Shown here: positions 15,702-25,110 of the stretch, one piece after another
Numbering within the stretch: position 1 is the first letter of the stretch
How the letters are laid out: the number at the start of each line of letters is the position of its first letter
DNA from: Streptomyces spongiicola
Lineage (GTDB): Bacteria > Actinomycetota > Actinomycetes > Streptomycetales > Streptomycetaceae
Length of the DNA: 64,000 nt
Assembly (NCBI RefSeq): GCF_003122365.1
Contig: NZ_CP029254.1
Location: forward strand, 4,985,501 to 5,049,500
Direction of reading: 5' to 3'
Program-made: the position numbers and the translations under genes
Notes under the pieces: model-generated
The model's database searches: none
What the model was told of the DNA's origin: nothing
What the model saw: the letters and a program-made list of their open reading frames with translations, nothing else

Positions 15702-17329
15702 CCTCCACCCTCACGGCGGCGCCGGTGCCGGCGGCCGCCCGCTCCGCCGACCCCCGAAACGGGCCGGCCGTCCGGCCCGCCGTCCGCTTCCGGTCCTCCC
15801 GGCCCGATCTGCTGCTCTGCGGCGCGCTGCTGACCGCCATCCTGGTCGTGCAGGGCTGGAACATCGGGCACTTCCCCACCCTCAGCGACGACGAGGGCAC
15901 CTATCTCGCCCAGGCCTGGGCCGTCCAGCAGGGCCAGGGCCTCGCCCACTACACCTACTGGTACGACCATCCCCCGCTCGGCTGGATCCAGCTCGCCGGG
16001 CTGACCTGGATCCCCTCCCTCATCGCGCCCGACGCGATGACGGTCGCCACGATGCGCGCGGCGATGCTGCTGGTCAGCGCGGCGAGCGCGGTGCTCCTCT
16101 ACGTCCTGGCGCGCCGGCTGTGGCTGCCCCGCTGGGCCGCCGGGCTGGCCATGGCCCTCTTCGGGCTGTCACCGCTGTCCGTGGTCCTGCAGCGGGAGAT
16201 CTTCCTCGACAACCTCGCCGTGATGTGGATCCTGCTGGCCTTCTGCCTCGCGGCCTCGCCCAGGCGCCACCTCTGGCACCACTTCGGGGCCGGGATCGCC
16301 GCCGCCACCGCGGTGCTCACCAAGGAGACCATGCTGGTCGTCCTGCCCGCACTGCTGGTGACGATGTGGCGCTTCAGCCACCGGGACACCCGCAAGTTCG
16401 CGGTCACCGGCGCCGTCGCCGCCTGCGCGCTGATCGGCTTCTCGTACCCGCTGTTCGCGCTCCTCAAGGGCGAACTGCTGCCCGGCGAGGGGCATGTGTC
16501 GCTGTGGGAGGGCGTCGCGTACCAGATGAGCCGGCCCGGCTCCGGGTTCGTCCTCGGCGAGGGGACCGGCTCGAACGGTGTGCTGCGGTCCTGGCTCTAC
16601 TACGACCGGGTGCTGCCGGTCGGAGGTCTCGCCGCCGCCGCTCTGCTGCTGCTGACACCGCGCTGGTCGGTGACCGCGCGGGCGCTCGCCGGGCCCGCGC
16701 TCGCGGTGGCCGTCCTGGCGGTCGTGGCCCTGCGCCCGTCGGGCTACCTCCCGGCGATGTACGTCATCCAGGCGCTGCCGTTCCTGGCGCTGGTGCTGGC
16801 CGGCGTCGCCGCGAGCGCCGGGCACGCGGTGCTGCGCAGGTGGCGGCGCCCCGGCGAGGCGCGGCCGCTCGTCCTCGCCAGGCGGGCCGCGGCCGTCGCG
16901 CTCGCGCTCGCCGCGGCCGGGTACGTCGGACCCCGCTGGTACGACGGCGACCGCACCGCGATGACGGCCGACGCCAACGTCCCGTACCGGGCCGCCGCGG
17001 CGTGGCTGAGCACCGAGGTGCCCGAGCCCTCCCGCACCCGGGTGCTCGTCGACGACGCCCTCTGGCTCGACCTGGTGCACGCCGGGTACCGGCCGGGGCT
17101 CGGGGCCATCTGGTTCTACAAGGCCGACCTGGACCCGGCGGTGGCGAAGACCATGCCGCGCGGCTGGCGGGACCTCCACTACGTGGTCGCCTCACCGACG
17201 GTCCGCCGCGACGCCCGCGACCTGCCCACCGTGCGGGACGCGCTGGAGAACTCCGCGCCGGTCGCCGTGTTCGGGGCGGGCGAGGACCGCATCGAGATCC
17301 GCGAAATCGGGGGAGCCGACCACACATGA
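15698..17329 (+). CDS. GT39/ArnT-like membrane glycosyltransferase
   Basis: A 543-residue polytopic protein with about eleven hydrophobic segments. The first periplasmic loop carries the acidic pair in TLSDDEGTYLAQAW, as expected of GT-C enzymes using polyprenyl-phosphate sugars. YTYWYDHPPLGWIQLAGL is the characteristic following motif. A soluble C-terminal part of about 130 residues follows the last helix. The GTG start lies inside the stop of the GT2 gene (GTGA). The donor could be the polyprenyl-phosphate sugar made by the next gene. Confidence 0.9.
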   Translation: MTSTLTAAPVPAAARSADPRNGPAVRPAVRFRSSRPDLLLCGALLTAILVVQGWNIGHFPTLSDDEGTYLAQAWAVQQGQGLAHYTYWYDHPPLGWIQLAGLTWIPSLIAPDAMTVATMRAAMLLVSAASAVLLYVLARRLWLPRWAAGLAMALFGLSPLSVVLQREIFLDNLAVMWILLAFCLAASPRRHLWHHFGAGIAAATAVLTKETMLVVLPALLVTMWRFSHRDTRKFAVTGAVAACALIGFSYPLFALLKGELLPGEGHVSLWEGVAYQMSRPGSGFVLGEGTGSNGVLRSWLYYDRVLPVGGLAAAALLLLTPRWSVTARALAGPALAVAVLAVVALRPSGYLPAMYVIQALPFLALVLAGVAASAGHAVLRRWRRPGEARPLVLARRAAAVALALAAAGYVGPRWYDGDRTAMTADANVPYRAAAAWLSTEVPEPSRTRVLVDDALWLDLVHAGYRPGLGAIWFYKADLDPAVAKTMPRGWRDLHYVVASPTVRRDARDLPTVRDALENSAPVAVFGAGEDRIEIREIGGADHT

Positions 17330-18582
17330 CGAGCCATCACACACCCTCGGCGGACGGGCTGGGGTACAGCCCCGGAGCGCTGGAGGACACGCTCGGCGAG
17401 ACCGCGGGCCTCGCCGAACCGGCGGCCGTCACCGTCGTGATCCCCACCTTCAACGAGTCCGCGAACATCCGCGAACTGCTGCACCGGCTCACCGACTCGG
17501 TGCCGGCGCGCCTCCCCTGCGAGGTGGTGTTCGTCGACGACTCCTTCGACGACACCCCGGCCGTGATCGCCGAGGCCGCGCAGGACTGCCCGTTCCCCGT
17601 CACCGTCATCCACCGGGACGTGCCCGACGGCGGGCTCGGCGGCGCGGTGGTGGAGGGCATCAAGGCCGCCGGGTCCGGCTGGATCGTGGTCATGGACGCC
17701 GATCTCCAGCATCCGCCGTCCCTGATCCCCGAACTCGTCGCCACCGGCGAGAAGGAGTCCGCCGACCTCGTCGTCGCCAGCCGCTATCTGCCCGGTGGAA
17801 GCCGCGCGGGGCTCGCGGGCGGCTACCGGGTGGCCGTCTCCCGGGGGGCGACCTGGCTCGCCAAGGGGCTCTTCCCCCGCGCCCTGCGCGGCATCAGCGA
17901 CCCCATGAGCGGCTTCTTCGCCATCCGCCGGTCGGCGGTGGCCGCGGAGGCGCTGAAGCCGCTCGGCTACAAGATCCTGCTGGAGCTGGCCGTACGCTGC
18001 CGCCCGGGAGAGGCCGCGGAGGTGCCGTTCGCCTTCCAGGACCGGTTCGCCGGCGAGTCGAAGTCGACGGCCAGGGAGGGGCTGCGCTTCCTGCGCCACC
18101 TGGCCGGGCTGCGGAGCGCCTCCCCGTTCGCGCGGATGGCCGCCTTCGGGCTCATCGGGCTCACCGGCTTCGTCCCCAACCTGCTGGCGCTGCACGCGCT
18201 GGTGACCGCCGGGCTGCACTACCTGCCCGCCGAGATCATCGCCAACCAGGCCGGCGTGCTGTGGAACTTCGCCCTCATCGAACTGCTGCTGTTCCGCGAC
18301 CGGCGCCACCACCGGCACTGGGCGGACCGGGTGGGCCGCTTCGCGCTGCTCGCCAACGCCGACCTGGTACTGAGAATCCCGCTGATCGCCCTGCTCGTCG
18401 GGCAGTTCCGACTGGCCGTGCTGCCCGCCACCACGCTCGCGCTGCTGACGACGTTCGTGCTGCGTTTCGCCGGGACCGAGGCGCTCGTCTACCTGCCGCG
18501 CAGAGGCGGTACGGCAAGGAGCCGTACCGCGAGGAGCCGTACGGCAAGGAGCCGTACCGGTACCGCGAGGAGCACCAGTTGA
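17326..18582 (+). CDS. Polyprenol-phosphate-mannose synthase-like GT2 fused to GtrA domain
   Basis: A 418-residue protein in two parts. Residues about 30-250 are a Dpm1-type GT2 domain: VVIPTFNESANIRELLHRL, the VMDADLQHPPSLIPEL metal site, LVVASRYLPGG, and SGFFAIRRSAV. Residues about 260-390 form a GtrA-like domain of four helices, starting with MAAFGLIGLTGFVPNLLAL. Such fusions make and flip polyprenyl-phosphate sugars. The ATG overlaps the previous stop (ATGA). The C-terminus is a tandem (TARSR)n tail from 12- to 15-bp repeats just before the next gene. Confidence 0.92.
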   Translation: MTSHHTPSADGLGYSPGALEDTLGETAGLAEPAAVTVVIPTFNESANIRELLHRLTDSVPARLPCEVVFVDDSFDDTPAVIAEAAQDCPFPVTVIHRDVPDGGLGGAVVEGIKAAGSGWIVVMDADLQHPPSLIPELVATGEKESADLVVASRYLPGGSRAGLAGGYRVAVSRGATWLAKGLFPRALRGISDPMSGFFAIRRSAVAAEALKPLGYKILLELAVRCRPGEAAEVPFAFQDRFAGESKSTAREGLRFLRHLAGLRSASPFARMAAFGLIGLTGFVPNLLALHALVTAGLHYLPAEIIANQAGVLWNFALIELLLFRDRRHHRHWADRVGRFALLANADLVLRIPLIALLVGQFRLAVLPATTLALLTTFVLRFAGTEALVYLPRRGGTARSRTARSRTARSRTGTARSTS

Positions 18583-21218
18583 GACCACCCGGGCGTACCC
18601 GCAGACCCATCCACCCCACCCGACTCATCCACATCAGCCGACTCATCCGGCCCGCCCGACGCACCCGACCCACCCGACCCACCCGACGTACCCACTCCAC
18701 CCTTCAGTCCCGTAGGACGACCGCCCTGCTCGCCGTCGCCGCCATGACCACGGGACTGCTGCTCGCCGCCCAGCAGCCGGCCGCGGCGGGACCCAACCTC
18801 GTCAAGAACCCCGGCTTCGAGACCCCCGGCAGCGGCGACATGCCGTTCTGCTGGGCGAAGTCGGGCTGGGGCGACAACGACTTCACCTTCACCACCACCA
18901 CGGACGCGCACACCGGCTCCGCCGCGATGCGGGTGGAACTCACCCGCCGGCTGGACGGCGACCGCAAGGCGCTCATCACGGAGTCCGCCGCCTGCGCCCC
19001 GCACGTCGTCCCGGAGCGGCAGTACGACCTGTCCTTCTGGTACAAGTCGACGACCCCCGACACCGCCCTCACCCTCTTCCGCCACGACACCAACTCGGGC
19101 TGGCAGTACTGGACCGACCTGCGCACCCTCCCCGTGGAGGGCGACTGGACCCGCAGCGAGGTCCGCACCCCGGTCATCCCACCCGACACGGACCAGATCA
19201 CCTGGGGCGTCTCCGTCTTCGGCACCGGCAGCGTCACCACCGACGACTACGCGATGGAGGAGGTCGCCCCGCCGCCGCCGGAGCCGGAGTGCACGGCCAC
19301 CGCGGAGGAGTGCGCCAAGGGCCGCTGGGACGTGCTGCCCACCAGGAACCCGGTGCGCTCGGTGCACTCGGTGGTGCTCCACGGCGGTACCCCCACCCGG
19401 GCCGGGGGCTCCGGCGGAGGCAAGGTGCTGCTGATCGCCGGTTCCGGGAACGACCCGGCGATGTTCGAGGCGGGGACGTTCACCACCGCCTTGTACGACC
19501 CGGTGACCGGGACCTACAAGGACATCCCGACGCCCGCGGACATGTTCTGCGCCGGACACGTCCAACTGTCCGACGGCCGGGTGCTGGTGATGAGCGGCAA
19601 CAAGGGCTACCCGTCGGCCGACGGCTCGATCGGCTACCAGGGCCTGAAGGACTCGTACATCTTCGACCCGGTCACCGAGACGTACACGAGGACCAACGAC
19701 ATGAACGGGGGCCACTGGTACCCGTCGGCGACGATCCTCGGCAACGGCGACGTCATCTCCTTCGGCGGGCTGAAGGAGGACTCGACGGGCAATGTGACGG
19801 CGGAGAAGTTCTCGGCCGCCGAGAACCGGTGGCTGCCGCTCCACCAGGTCAACCAGACCTGGTCGTTCTGGGGCCTGTACCCGTCGATGATCCTGATGCA
19901 GGACGGCCGCCTCTTCTACTCGGGCAGCCATGTCTTCGGCAACGGCACCCCCGGCACCGGCGCCTCGATCTACGACTACGACGCCAACACCGTCACCGAC
20001 GTGCCGGGTCTGCGGAACAAGGACCAGCGCGACGAGAGCGCCAGCGTGCTGCTGCCCCCGGCGCAGGACCAGCGGGTCCTGACCATCGGCGGCGGCAACA
20101 ACGAGACCAACCCGGCGGCCAACCGGACCACCGACATCATCGACCTGAAGCAGCCCGACCCGCGGTACACGGCGGGTCCGCCGCTGCCGCAGGGCCTCGT
20201 CGACCAGGGCCAGGGCAAGCGCCCGCAGACCGGTGACGAGGGCAAGATGTACGTCTCGGCGGTGCTGCTGCCCGACGGCAAGGTGCTGGAGACCGGCGGC
20301 GGGCTGCACGACCGGGCCGACCCGGTGTACGAGGCGTCCTTCTTCGACCCGGTGACCGACACCTACGAGGAGGGCCTCGCGGCCGACCCGATCCCGCGCA
20401 CCTACCACTCGTCGGCGTTCCTGCTGCCGGACGGCCGGGTCATGGCCGTGGGCGACAACCCCGGCAACGGCACCTACAACCACAACGTGTCCGTCTACAC
20501 CCCGCCGTACCTGCTCAAGGGCCCCCGCCCGCGGATCACCTCGGTGGCCGAGGGCGAGTGGCGGTACGGCGACACCCAGCGGATCACGGTGGACCGGCCG
20601 ATCGTCCGGGCGGAGCTGATCCGCCCGGCCGCGGTCACCCACTCCTCGGACCCGAACCAGCGGTTCGTGGACCTTCCGATGAGCGTGGTGGACGACACGA
20701 CGATCGACCTCAACGTCACCGGCAACCCCAACCTCGCCCCGCCCGGCTGGTACATGCTCTTCGGAGTGGACGCGGCCGGAATCCCGTCGGTGGCCGAGTG
20801 GGTGCACCTGGGGGACCCGTCCGCCGCGGCGGGGGCCGGGCACGGCGCCGCGTCCGGGCATGACGCCCCGTCCGGGCACGGTGCCCCGTCCGCGCATGAC
20901 GCCCCGTCCGCCCATATCCACGACTTCGCCGGGGATCTCGGCAGGTCCCCGAAGAAGAACGGCGAGAAGCGGTCCTCGGCTCCGGTCAGCCCGAAGATCG
21001 CGGGCTGCGACCGCAACTACGGCACGGCCGGCGTCTGCGTGCCGCTGGCCTTCCCGGCTCCGGTGAAGGCCACCACCGGGTCCCGCTGCGACTGGCTCGC
21101 CGCGCACGGATACGGCCGGCTGAAGGTCAACGGCAAGCACGACCCGCTCCGGTTGGACCCGGACCGGGACGGCCGCGCCTGCGGGAAGGGCGACCTGAGG
21201 AGGCAGCGGGGCCGGTAG
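18579..21218 (+). CDS. Secreted galactose-oxidase-like copper-radical oxidase with Excalibur tail
   Basis: An 879-residue exported protein. A long basic N-region (Arg/Pro/Thr-rich, about 45 residues) precedes SRRTTALLAVAAM and the hydrophobic core, ending in AAA; this is Tat-like. Then come a carbohydrate-binding-like beta domain, seven Kelch-type blades and an early-set domain. Candidate copper-site residues by analogy with galactose oxidase are Cys324 and Tyr381 (thioether pair), Tyr609-His610 in RTYHSSAF, and His688. A Gly/His-rich linker leads to a C-terminal Excalibur-like calcium motif, LDPDRDGRACG. TTG at 18579 overlaps the previous stop (TTGA) behind GAGGAG. It is related to GlxA-type oxidases. 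Confidence 0.88.
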   Translation: MRPPGRTRRPIHPTRLIHISRLIRPARRTRPTRPTRRTHSTLQSRRTTALLAVAAMTTGLLLAAQQPAAAGPNLVKNPGFETPGSGDMPFCWAKSGWGDNDFTFTTTTDAHTGSAAMRVELTRRLDGDRKALITESAACAPHVVPERQYDLSFWYKSTTPDTALTLFRHDTNSGWQYWTDLRTLPVEGDWTRSEVRTPVIPPDTDQITWGVSVFGTGSVTTDDYAMEEVAPPPPEPECTATAEECAKGRWDVLPTRNPVRSVHSVVLHGGTPTRAGGSGGGKVLLIAGSGNDPAMFEAGTFTTALYDPVTGTYKDIPTPADMFCAGHVQLSDGRVLVMSGNKGYPSADGSIGYQGLKDSYIFDPVTETYTRTNDMNGGHWYPSATILGNGDVISFGGLKEDSTGNVTAEKFSAAENRWLPLHQVNQTWSFWGLYPSMILMQDGRLFYSGSHVFGNGTPGTGASIYDYDANTVTDVPGLRNKDQRDESASVLLPPAQDQRVLTIGGGNNETNPAANRTTDIIDLKQPDPRYTAGPPLPQGLVDQGQGKRPQTGDEGKMYVSAVLLPDGKVLETGGGLHDRADPVYEASFFDPVTDTYEEGLAADPIPRTYHSSAFLLPDGRVMAVGDNPGNGTYNHNVSVYTPPYLLKGPRPRITSVAEGEWRYGDTQRITVDRPIVRAELIRPAAVTHSSDPNQRFVDLPMSVVDDTTIDLNVTGNPNLAPPGWYMLFGVDAAGIPSVAEWVHLGDPSAAAGAGHGAASGHDAPSGHGAPSAHDAPSAHIHDFAGDLGRSPKKNGEKRSSAPVSPKIAGCDRNYGTAGVCVPLAFPAPVKATTGSRCDWLAAHGYGRLKVNGKHDPLRLDPDRDGRACGKGDLRRQRGR

Positions 21219-21543
21219 CCCCGCGCACCGGGCCCTGCCGGAGCCGTCGCCGTCGGAGCCGTCGGCCCCGCCCCGTCCGGACCCGTTCCGGCCCGTCCGA
21301 GCCGTCGAGCCCGGTCGGCTCGCCGGGGGTCCGACGGGTGGGTCAGACGGGTCCGGCAGAGTCGGACGGGGCGGGGGCCGGTGGGCAGGACGGCGCGCTC
21401 CGGCGCCGACCGACCGGCGCCGACCGACCGGCGCCGACCGGCGGCCCCGTGCCGCGTGTCCCGTGCCGCGTGTCCGGTGCCGCGTGTCCGGTGGCTCGCT
21501 GTCCCGTGCCGCCTGTCCGGTGGCTCGGCGGTTCCACCAGCCG

Positions 21544-21570
21544 GGCAGGGGCCCGCCCCGGGCCCCTGCC
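21544..21570. terminator. Hairpin, first of a pair
   Basis: An 11-bp perfect stem (21544-21554 with 21560-21570) with a 5-nt loop lies between convergent genes. Confidence 0.6.
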
Positions 21571-21587
21571 CTCCGGAGCGCCTTCGT

Positions 21588-21643
21588 CCCCGGGTGCGTC
21601 GGCCGGTAAGGCCCGCCGGCCTTACCGGCCGACGCACCCGGGG
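21588..21643. terminator. Strong bidirectional hairpin
   Basis: A perfect 26-bp stem (21588-21613 with 21618-21643) with a 4-nt loop, one of the longest perfect inverted repeats in the window. It sits between the convergent oxidase and hemolysin III genes and would terminate both. Confidence 0.85.
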
Positions 21644-21690
21644 CGGCCGGTCCGCGTCAGGGTGCCCGCGGGCCGCCCCTTCCCCGCGCC

Positions 21691-22377
21691 TCAGGAGTGC
21701 TGGTAGGCGACCAGGGAGATCCCCACGTAGTGGACGACGAAGGCGGCCAGGGTGAGGGAGTGGAAGACCTCGTGGAAGCCGAACCAGCGCGGCGACGGGT
21801 TCGGCCGCTTCATCCCGTAGATCACGCCCCCGGCGCTGTACAGGAGCCCCCCGACGATCACCAGCACCAGGACGGCGATGCCGCCCGTGCGCAGGAAGTC
21901 GGGCAGGAAGAACACCGCGGCCCAGCCCATCGCGATGTAGCAGGGCGTGTACAGCCACCGGGGCGCGCCCACCCAGAACACCCGGAAGGCGATTCCGGCG
22001 ACCGCTGCCGCCCATACCGCCCACAACAGCACTCGTCCGGTGGAGTCCGGCAGGAGCAGCAGGGTCAGCGGGGTATACGTACCGGCGATGATCAGGAAGA
22101 TGTTGGCGTGATCCAGCCGGCGGAGTACGGCCGTCGCGCGGGGGCCCCAGGTGCCCCGGTGGTAGAGCGCGCTCACACCGAAGAGCAGACAGGCGGTGAG
22201 CACGTATATGCCGCAGGCGATCCTGCCGCGGGTCGAGTCCGCGAGGGCGGTCAGCACGATCCCCGCGACCAGCACGGCGGGGAACATCCCCGCGTGCAGC
22301 CAGCCCCGCAACCGCGGCTTCACCGGAGGTGGATCGATCTCGGTCTCATCGGTCGCGTCGGGCCGCGCTGCAGTCAT
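21691..22377 (-). CDS. Hemolysin III family (PAQR-like) membrane protein
   Basis: A 228-residue protein with seven hydrophobic segments. The conserved PAQR/HlyIII residues are visible: SALYHRGTW after the second or third segment, RLDHANIFLIIAGTYTP, and HEVFHSLTLAAF near the end, whose histidines form the metal site. It has a short acidic cytoplasmic N-terminus. Despite the family name, cytolytic activity is not implied; members probably act in membrane lipid homeostasis. Confidence 0.92.
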   Translation of the reverse strand: MTAARPDATDETEIDPPPVKPRLRGWLHAGMFPAVLVAGIVLTALADSTRGRIACGIYVLTACLLFGVSALYHRGTWGPRATAVLRRLDHANIFLIIAGTYTPLTLLLLPDSTGRVLLWAVWAAAVAGIAFRVFWVGAPRWLYTPCYIAMGWAAVFFLPDFLRTGGIAVLVLVIVGGLLYSAGGVIYGMKRPNPSPRWFGFHEVFHSLTLAAFVVHYVGISLVAYQHS

Positions 22378-22571
22378 GGCGGCATGCTATCCACGGGCCC
22401 GCAGGGGGCCGACCCCGAGTGGCAATGCTCACGTGAGGGGTCCTCTGGACAGATGGGCGCCGGGCGCGGATGATCAGATGAGTGCGGTCGGCACCGGATG
22501 AGCGGCTACGAAGCGTCCGGGTCGCAGCCCCCACGGGGCGACAACCTCAAACCCCTCATTTAGGAGCAATC

Positions 22572-24395
22572 GTGGCGCGCGACATCGCGGCTCCCGGCAA
22601 CGCCCCCACCAACCACCGGGAACTGATCGCCTGGGTCGACGAGATCGCGGAACTGACGCAGCCGGACCGGGTGGTCTGGTGCGACGGTTCCGAGGCCGAG
22701 TACGACCGCCTGGCCGAGGAACTGGTCGCCAAGGGCACGTTCCGCAGGCTGGACCCGATCAAGCGCCCCAACTCCTACTACGCCGCCTCCGACCCCACGG
22801 ACGTGGCGCGCGTCGAGGACCGCACCTTCATCTGCTCCGAGAAGGAGGAGGACGCCGGCCCGACGAACCACTGGAAGGCCCCCGCGGAGATGCGGGAGGT
22901 CTTCTCCGGCGAGAAGGGAGTCTTCCGCGGTTCGATGAAGGGCCGGACGATGTACGTCGTCCCCTTCTGCATGGGCCCCCTCGGCTCGCCGCTCTCCGCC
23001 CTGGGCGTCGAGATCACCGACTCCGCCTACGTCGCCGTCGCCATGCGCACCATGACCCGGATGGGCCAGGCCGTCCTGGACGAACTCGGCTCCGACGGCT
23101 TCTTCGTGAAGGCCGTGCACACCCTCGGCGCACCGCTGGAGCCGGGCCAGGAGGACGTTCCGTGGCCGTGCAACTCCACCAAGTACATCTCGCACTTCCC
23201 CGAGTCCCGTGAGATCTGGTCCTACGGCTCCGGCTACGGCGGCAACGCCCTCCTGGGCAAGAAGTGCTACGCCCTGCGCATCGCCTCCGTGATGGCACGC
23301 GACGAGGGCTGGCTCGCCGAGCACATGCTCATCCTCAAGCTGACCCCGCCGCAGGGCGAGCCGAAGTACGTGGCCGCGGCCTTCCCCTCGGCCTGCGGCA
23401 AGACCAACCTGGCCATGCTGGAGCCCACGATCTCCGGCTGGACGGTGGAGACCATCGGCGACGACATCGCCTGGATGCGGTTCGGCGAGGACGGCCGCCT
23501 TCACGCGATCAACCCCGAGGCCGGCTTCTTCGGCGTCGCACCCGGCACCGGCGAACACACCAACGCCAACGCCATGAAGACCCTGTGGGGCAACGCGGTC
23601 TTCACCAACGTCGCCCTCACCGACGACGGCGACATCTGGTGGGAGGGCATGACGGAGGACACTCCGGCCCATCTGACCGACTGGAAGGGCAACGACTGGA
23701 CGCCGGAGTCCGGCACCCCGGCCGCCCACCCGAACGCCCGCTTCACCGTCCCGGCCGCGCAGTGCCCGATCATCGCGCCGGAGTGGGAGGACCCGAAGGG
23801 CGTGCCGATCTCGGCGATCCTCTTCGGCGGGCGCCGCGCCTCCGCCGTCCCGCTGGTGACGGAGTCCTTCGACTGGCAGCACGGCGTCTTCCTGGGCGCG
23901 AACGTCGCCTCCGAGAAGACCGCGGCCGCCGAGGGCAGGGTCGGCGAGCTGCGCCGCGACCCGTTCGCGATGCTGCCCTTCTGCGGCTACAACATGGGCG
24001 ACTACATGGCCCACTGGATCAAGGTCGGCAAGGACGCCGACCAGTCCGCGCTCCCGAAGATCTACTACGTGAACTGGTTCCGCAAGAACGACGCCGGCGA
24101 GTTCGTGTGGCCGGGCTTCGGCGAGAACAGCCGCGTGCTGAAGTGGATCGTGGAGCGTCTGGAGGGCCGGGCCGAGGGCGTCGAGACGCCGATCGGCATC
24201 CTCCCCACCCGGAAGTCCCTGGACACCGACGGCCTGGAGCTGTCCGACGAGGACCTGGACTTCCTGCTCAAGGTCGACGCGGACGTCTGGCGCGAGGAGG
24301 CCGCGCTGGTCCCGGAGCACCTCAACACCTTCGGTGACCACACCCCGAAGGAGCTGTGGGACGAGTACCGCGCACTGGTCGCCCGACTGGGCTGA
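22572..24395 (+). CDS. pckG: Phosphoenolpyruvate carboxykinase (GTP)
   Basis: A 607-residue cytosolic enzyme converting oxaloacetate and GTP to PEP, the gateway from the TCA cycle to gluconeogenesis. The kinase loop FPSACGKTNLAMLEPT, GDDIAWMRF, and the substrate region RGSMKGRTMYVVPFCMGP identify the GTP-dependent family. The length is typical. The GTG at 22572 lies behind TAGGAG and gives the expected N-terminus ARDIAAPGNAPTNHREL. A 14-bp stem terminator follows. Confidence 0.98.
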   Translation: MARDIAAPGNAPTNHRELIAWVDEIAELTQPDRVVWCDGSEAEYDRLAEELVAKGTFRRLDPIKRPNSYYAASDPTDVARVEDRTFICSEKEEDAGPTNHWKAPAEMREVFSGEKGVFRGSMKGRTMYVVPFCMGPLGSPLSALGVEITDSAYVAVAMRTMTRMGQAVLDELGSDGFFVKAVHTLGAPLEPGQEDVPWPCNSTKYISHFPESREIWSYGSGYGGNALLGKKCYALRIASVMARDEGWLAEHMLILKLTPPQGEPKYVAAAFPSACGKTNLAMLEPTISGWTVETIGDDIAWMRFGEDGRLHAINPEAGFFGVAPGTGEHTNANAMKTLWGNAVFTNVALTDDGDIWWEGMTEDTPAHLTDWKGNDWTPESGTPAAHPNARFTVPAAQCPIIAPEWEDPKGVPISAILFGGRRASAVPLVTESFDWQHGVFLGANVASEKTAAAEGRVGELRRDPFAMLPFCGYNMGDYMAHWIKVGKDADQSALPKIYYVNWFRKNDAGEFVWPGFGENSRVLKWIVERLEGRAEGVETPIGILPTRKSLDTDGLELSDEDLDFLLKVDADVWREEAALVPEHLNTFGDHTPKELWDEYRALVARLG

Positions 24396-24412
24396 ACCCC
24401 CACTCGGAGCCG

Positions 24413-24460
24413 GGGCCGGGGCCCGCACCGTACAACGGCGTACGGAGCGGGCCCCGGCCC
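24413..24460. terminator. Terminator after pckG
   Basis: A 14-bp outer stem (24413-24426 with 24447-24460) and a 5-bp inner stem (CCGTA with TACGG) are separated by a single mismatch. A short T run follows on the plus strand. Confidence 0.85.
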
Positions 24461-24605
24461 TTTCCGGCGATGGCGTCCCGCCGGGTGTCCGCCGGGTGGT
24501 GCAGCCGATCGGGGCACCGGCGGCGGTGCGAGGCGGCCGGCTTCCTGCCCGGGACGGGCGAGTGGCGCCCGGTCCGCGCGTCTCCTGGCACGCGGACCGG
24601 GGCCG

Positions 24606-24992
24606 TCAGGGGGCGCCGACCAGCCGCGCGTCTCGCAGGGCGGCGGTGTGCGCGTCGATCCGCTCGGCGGACAGGATCGCGACGGCGGTGTCGGCGCGGG
24701 AGGCGGCCACCACCAGGGCGCGCCCGGCCAGTGCCAGGGCGCGGCGGTGGAGGGCGGCCGGGTCGGCGCCGCTGAGCCCGGCGTGGCGGGCGGGCGGGGC
24801 GCCGCGCAGCCGGGCGACCTGCCCGGCGATGCGTTCCGCCTCGGCGTCGAGTCCGAGTTCGTCGGTGACGGCGAGCAGCGCGGCGAGGTGCCCGGCGAGC
24901 TGGATGTCCAGCTCCTCCTCGCGGCTGCGGTGGGGGAAGTCGCACTCGCCGGCCATCGAGTGCACCGACTTGGAGCGGATCGGTTCGTACAT
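24606..24992 (-). CDS. Uncharacterised helical protein beside pckG
   Basis: A 128-residue, Ala/Leu-rich, probably all-helical cytoplasmic protein with no signal peptide or membrane segment. It begins MYEPIRSKSVHSM. GGAGG lies about ten bases before the ATG. I do not recognise a domain. It is convergent with pckG and followed upstream by the aminotransferase gene in the same orientation. Confidence 0.7.
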   Translation of the reverse strand: MYEPIRSKSVHSMAGECDFPHRSREEELDIQLAGHLAALLAVTDELGLDAEAERIAGQVARLRGAPPARHAGLSGADPAALHRRALALAGRALVVAASRADTAVAILSAERIDAHTAALRDARLVGAP

Positions 24993-25110
24993 GGGACGGC
25001 CTCCTGCAATAGCTCTGGAGCCATCCTAGCTTAGATCGCGTCTAAAGTTGAGTGCTGTCCGGAAGGTGGGGTGGCCGGCCGGTCCGTGCGAACTCCGTAC
25101 CCCCGCCGCA

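Larger units (their letters stand above)
21219..21690. other. Convergent spacer with repeats and hairpins
   Basis: This 472-bp region has no gene. It contains GGCGCCGACCGACC repeats (about 21409-21450) and GTGCCGCGTGTCC repeats (about 21450-21520), followed by two hairpins listed separately. Confidence 0.7.
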
